Assembly: GCA_031282535.1 (NCBI GenBank)
Contig: JAITDM010000293.1
Location: forward strand, 1-6,615
Length of the DNA stretch: 6,615 nt
Reading direction: 5' to 3'
DNA from: Oscillospiraceae bacterium
GTDB lineage: Bacteria > Bacillota > Clostridia > Oscillospirales > UBA929
The notes under the pieces are model-generated. The model did no database searches, was not told where the DNA came from, and was given only the letters and a program-made list of their open reading frames with translations. The first letter of the stretch is position 1. Every line of letters starts with the position of its first letter. Positions 5,674 to 6,615 of the stretch are shown in pieces. The position numbers and the translations under genes are program-made.

Positions 5674-5707
5674 CGGCAAGACCCGGGAGAGAAACGGAGG
5701 AAACAGG

Positions 5708-6430
5708 ATGGAGATCATACCGGCGATCGATCTGAAGGACGGACGCTGTGTGCGCCTGCTGCGGGGGGATTTCGACACGGTGCACGAGGTGGCCGGGGAC
5801 CCGGCGGCCGTGGCCGCCGACTACCGGGCGGCGGGCGCGGCGCTGATCCACGTGGTCGACCTGGACGGCGCGAAGGACGGCGTGCGCCGCAACGAAGCCG
5901 TGGTGGCCGCGGTGGCGGCCGCGGCGGCGCCGGCCCGCGTCGAACTGGGCGGGGGGCTGCGCACGATGGCCGACCTCACGCGGGCCGACGCGCTCGGCGT
6001 ATGGCGCTTTGTGATCGGCTCGGCGGCCGTGACGGACCCGGCCTTTGTGCGGGCGGCCGTGGCGCGCTACGGCGCGCGGGTCGCGGTGGGCATCGACGCC
6101 CGGGACGGGCGGGTCCGCACCGAGGGCTGGCTGCGGGACGCGCAGGTGGACGCGCTCGACCTGGCGCGCGCCGTGGAGGCCCTCGGCGTACAGACGATCA
6201 TCTTCACCGATATCGCCGCGGACGGCGCGCTGGCCGGACCGAGTCTCGCGCCGCTGCGCGCGCTGCGGGCCGCCTGCGCCTGCCGTCTGGTGGCCAGCGG
6301 CGGCGTGTCCGCGCCGGAGGATCTGACGCGGCTCCGCGAGGCGGGCATGGACGGCGTCATCATCGGCAAGGCGATTTACAGCGGCAAGATAGATTTGAAG
6401 GAGGCGATTCGATGCTTTCAAAAAGGATAA
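5708..6430 (+). CDS. hisA: ProFAR isomerase HisA
   Basis: HisA (1-(5-phosphoribosyl)-5-[(5-phosphoribosylamino)methylideneamino]imidazole-4-carboxamide isomerase) catalyses the Amadori rearrangement of ProFAR to PRFAR in a TIM barrel. The product is 240 residues, the normal family length. Seen are IPAIDLKDGRCVRL with catalytic Asp8 (4-17), the first-half phosphate site ELGGGLRT (79-86), VGIDARDG with second acid/base Asp130 (127-134), FTDIAADGAL with conserved Thr167 (166-175), and the second phosphate site ASGGVS (196-201) followed by IIGKAIYSGKI (218-228). ATG 5708 has AACGGAGG (5693-5700) seven bases upstream. No trpF context suggests a bifunctional PriA role. The last 70 bases fall to about 48% GC from 75-85% and contain the gene's only CGA arginine codon. 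Its 3' end overlaps hisF by 19 bases. It follows hisB directly, where hisH usually sits. Confidence 0.95.
   Translation: MEIIPAIDLKDGRCVRLLRGDFDTVHEVAGDPAAVAADYRAAGAALIHVVDLDGAKDGVRRNEAVVAAVAAAAAPARVELGGGLRTMADLTRADALGVWRFVIGSAAVTDPAFVRAAVARYGARVAVGIDARDGRVRTEGWLRDAQVDALDLARAVEALGVQTIIFTDIAADGALAGPSLAPLRALRAACACRLVASGGVSAPEDLTRLREAGMDGVIIGKAIYSGKIDLKEAIRCFQKG
6398..6404 (+). promoter_or_regulatory. Shine-Dalgarno site of hisF
   Basis: AAGGAGG lies inside the hisA 3' end, seven bases before ATG 6412. It is the strongest ribosome-binding match in the operon and fixes the hisF start despite the 19-base overlap with hisA. Confidence 0.9.
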
Positions 6431-6615
6431 TACCTTGTCTCGATGTCAAGGACGGCAGGGTTGTCAAAGGCGTGAAGTTCGTCGAAATAAGGGACGCCGG
6501 GGATCCGGTCGAAAGCGGCGAGTTCTACGACAAAGAAGGCGCTGATGAACTTGTCTTCCTAGACATAACCGCTTCCTCGGACAGGCGAAACACCGCGGCG
6601 GAGCTTGCCGAAAAA
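6412..6615 (+). CDS. hisF: Imidazole glycerol phosphate synthase cyclase subunit HisF, N-terminal part (3' end outside window)
   Basis: HisF is the cyclase half of imidazole glycerol phosphate synthase. It uses ammonia delivered by HisH to turn PRFAR into imidazole glycerol phosphate and AICAR. The visible 68 residues are the N-terminal quarter of the TIM barrel: LSKRIIPCLDVKDGRVVKGV (2-21) with catalytic Asp11, then the KFVEIRDAGDPVE loop (22-34) and ELVFLDITASSD (46-57). ATG 6412 is fixed by the AAGGAGG seven bases upstream and overlaps hisA by 19 bases. The composition differs from the preceding genes: 97 of 180 bases are G or C at 6421-6600, and four of five arginines use AGG with one CGA, whereas hisA uses CGC/CGG almost throughout. 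No hisH is seen between hisB and this gene. The full length (about 250 residues) cannot be checked. Confidence 0.95.
   Translation, partial: MLSKRIIPCLDVKDGRVVKGVKFVEIRDAGDPVESGEFYDKEGADELVFLDITASSDRRNTAAELAEK

Noticed and set aside
1..6615. An undescribed multi-gene system.
   Set aside because: Every substantial + strand frame is a recognisable housekeeping gene. The novelty is limited to junctions and regulatory sites.

Overview
The window carries most of a histidine biosynthesis operon, with every gene on the + strand. In order it holds the 3' end of a class II fructose-bisphosphate aldolase gene (fba), an intrinsic terminator, a strong sigma-A-type promoter with a palindromic operator and a terminator-like leader hairpin, and then hisZ-hisG-hisD-hisC-hisB-hisA-hisF. 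hisF runs off the right edge. Short-form HisG with separate HisZ, sigma-A promoter boxes, purine-rich Shine-Dalgarno sites and this gene order point to a high-GC member of the Firmicutes (Bacillota), most likely an uncultured clostridium. The lineage is inferred, because no rRNA or lineage marker is present.

Region by region: 1-413 fba C-terminal part; 441-479 fba terminator; 507-601 his promoter, operator and leader hairpin; 637-1866 hisZ; 1863-2501 hisG; 2501-3877 hisD; 3874-4926 hisC; 4927-5070 a rearranged hisC-hisB junction; 5071-5673 hisB; 5708-6430 hisA; 6412-6615 hisF start. hisZ/hisG, hisG/hisD, hisD/hisC and hisA/hisF overlap by 1-19 bases, so translational coupling is likely. No stretch longer than about 230 bases lacks a coding sequence.

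Together the genes cover PRPP + ATP to phosphoribosyl-ATP (HisZ/HisG), ProFAR isomerisation (HisA), the cyclase half of imidazole glycerol phosphate synthase (HisF), dehydration (HisB), transamination (HisC) and the final two oxidations (HisD). hisH is not in its common place between hisB and hisA. hisI/hisE and a histidinol-phosphatase are also not seen and may lie outside.

I found no undescribed multi-gene system. The interesting material is at the junctions: a terminator-like hairpin directly behind the his promoter; a palindromic repeat that seems to have been absorbed into the hisD 3' end as extra codons; a perfect 57-bp duplication of the hisC 3' end flanking a 14-bp hairpin; a heptamer tandem repeat beside a hisB with no credible canonical start codon; and an abrupt fall in GC content and change in arginine codons where hisA passes into hisF.
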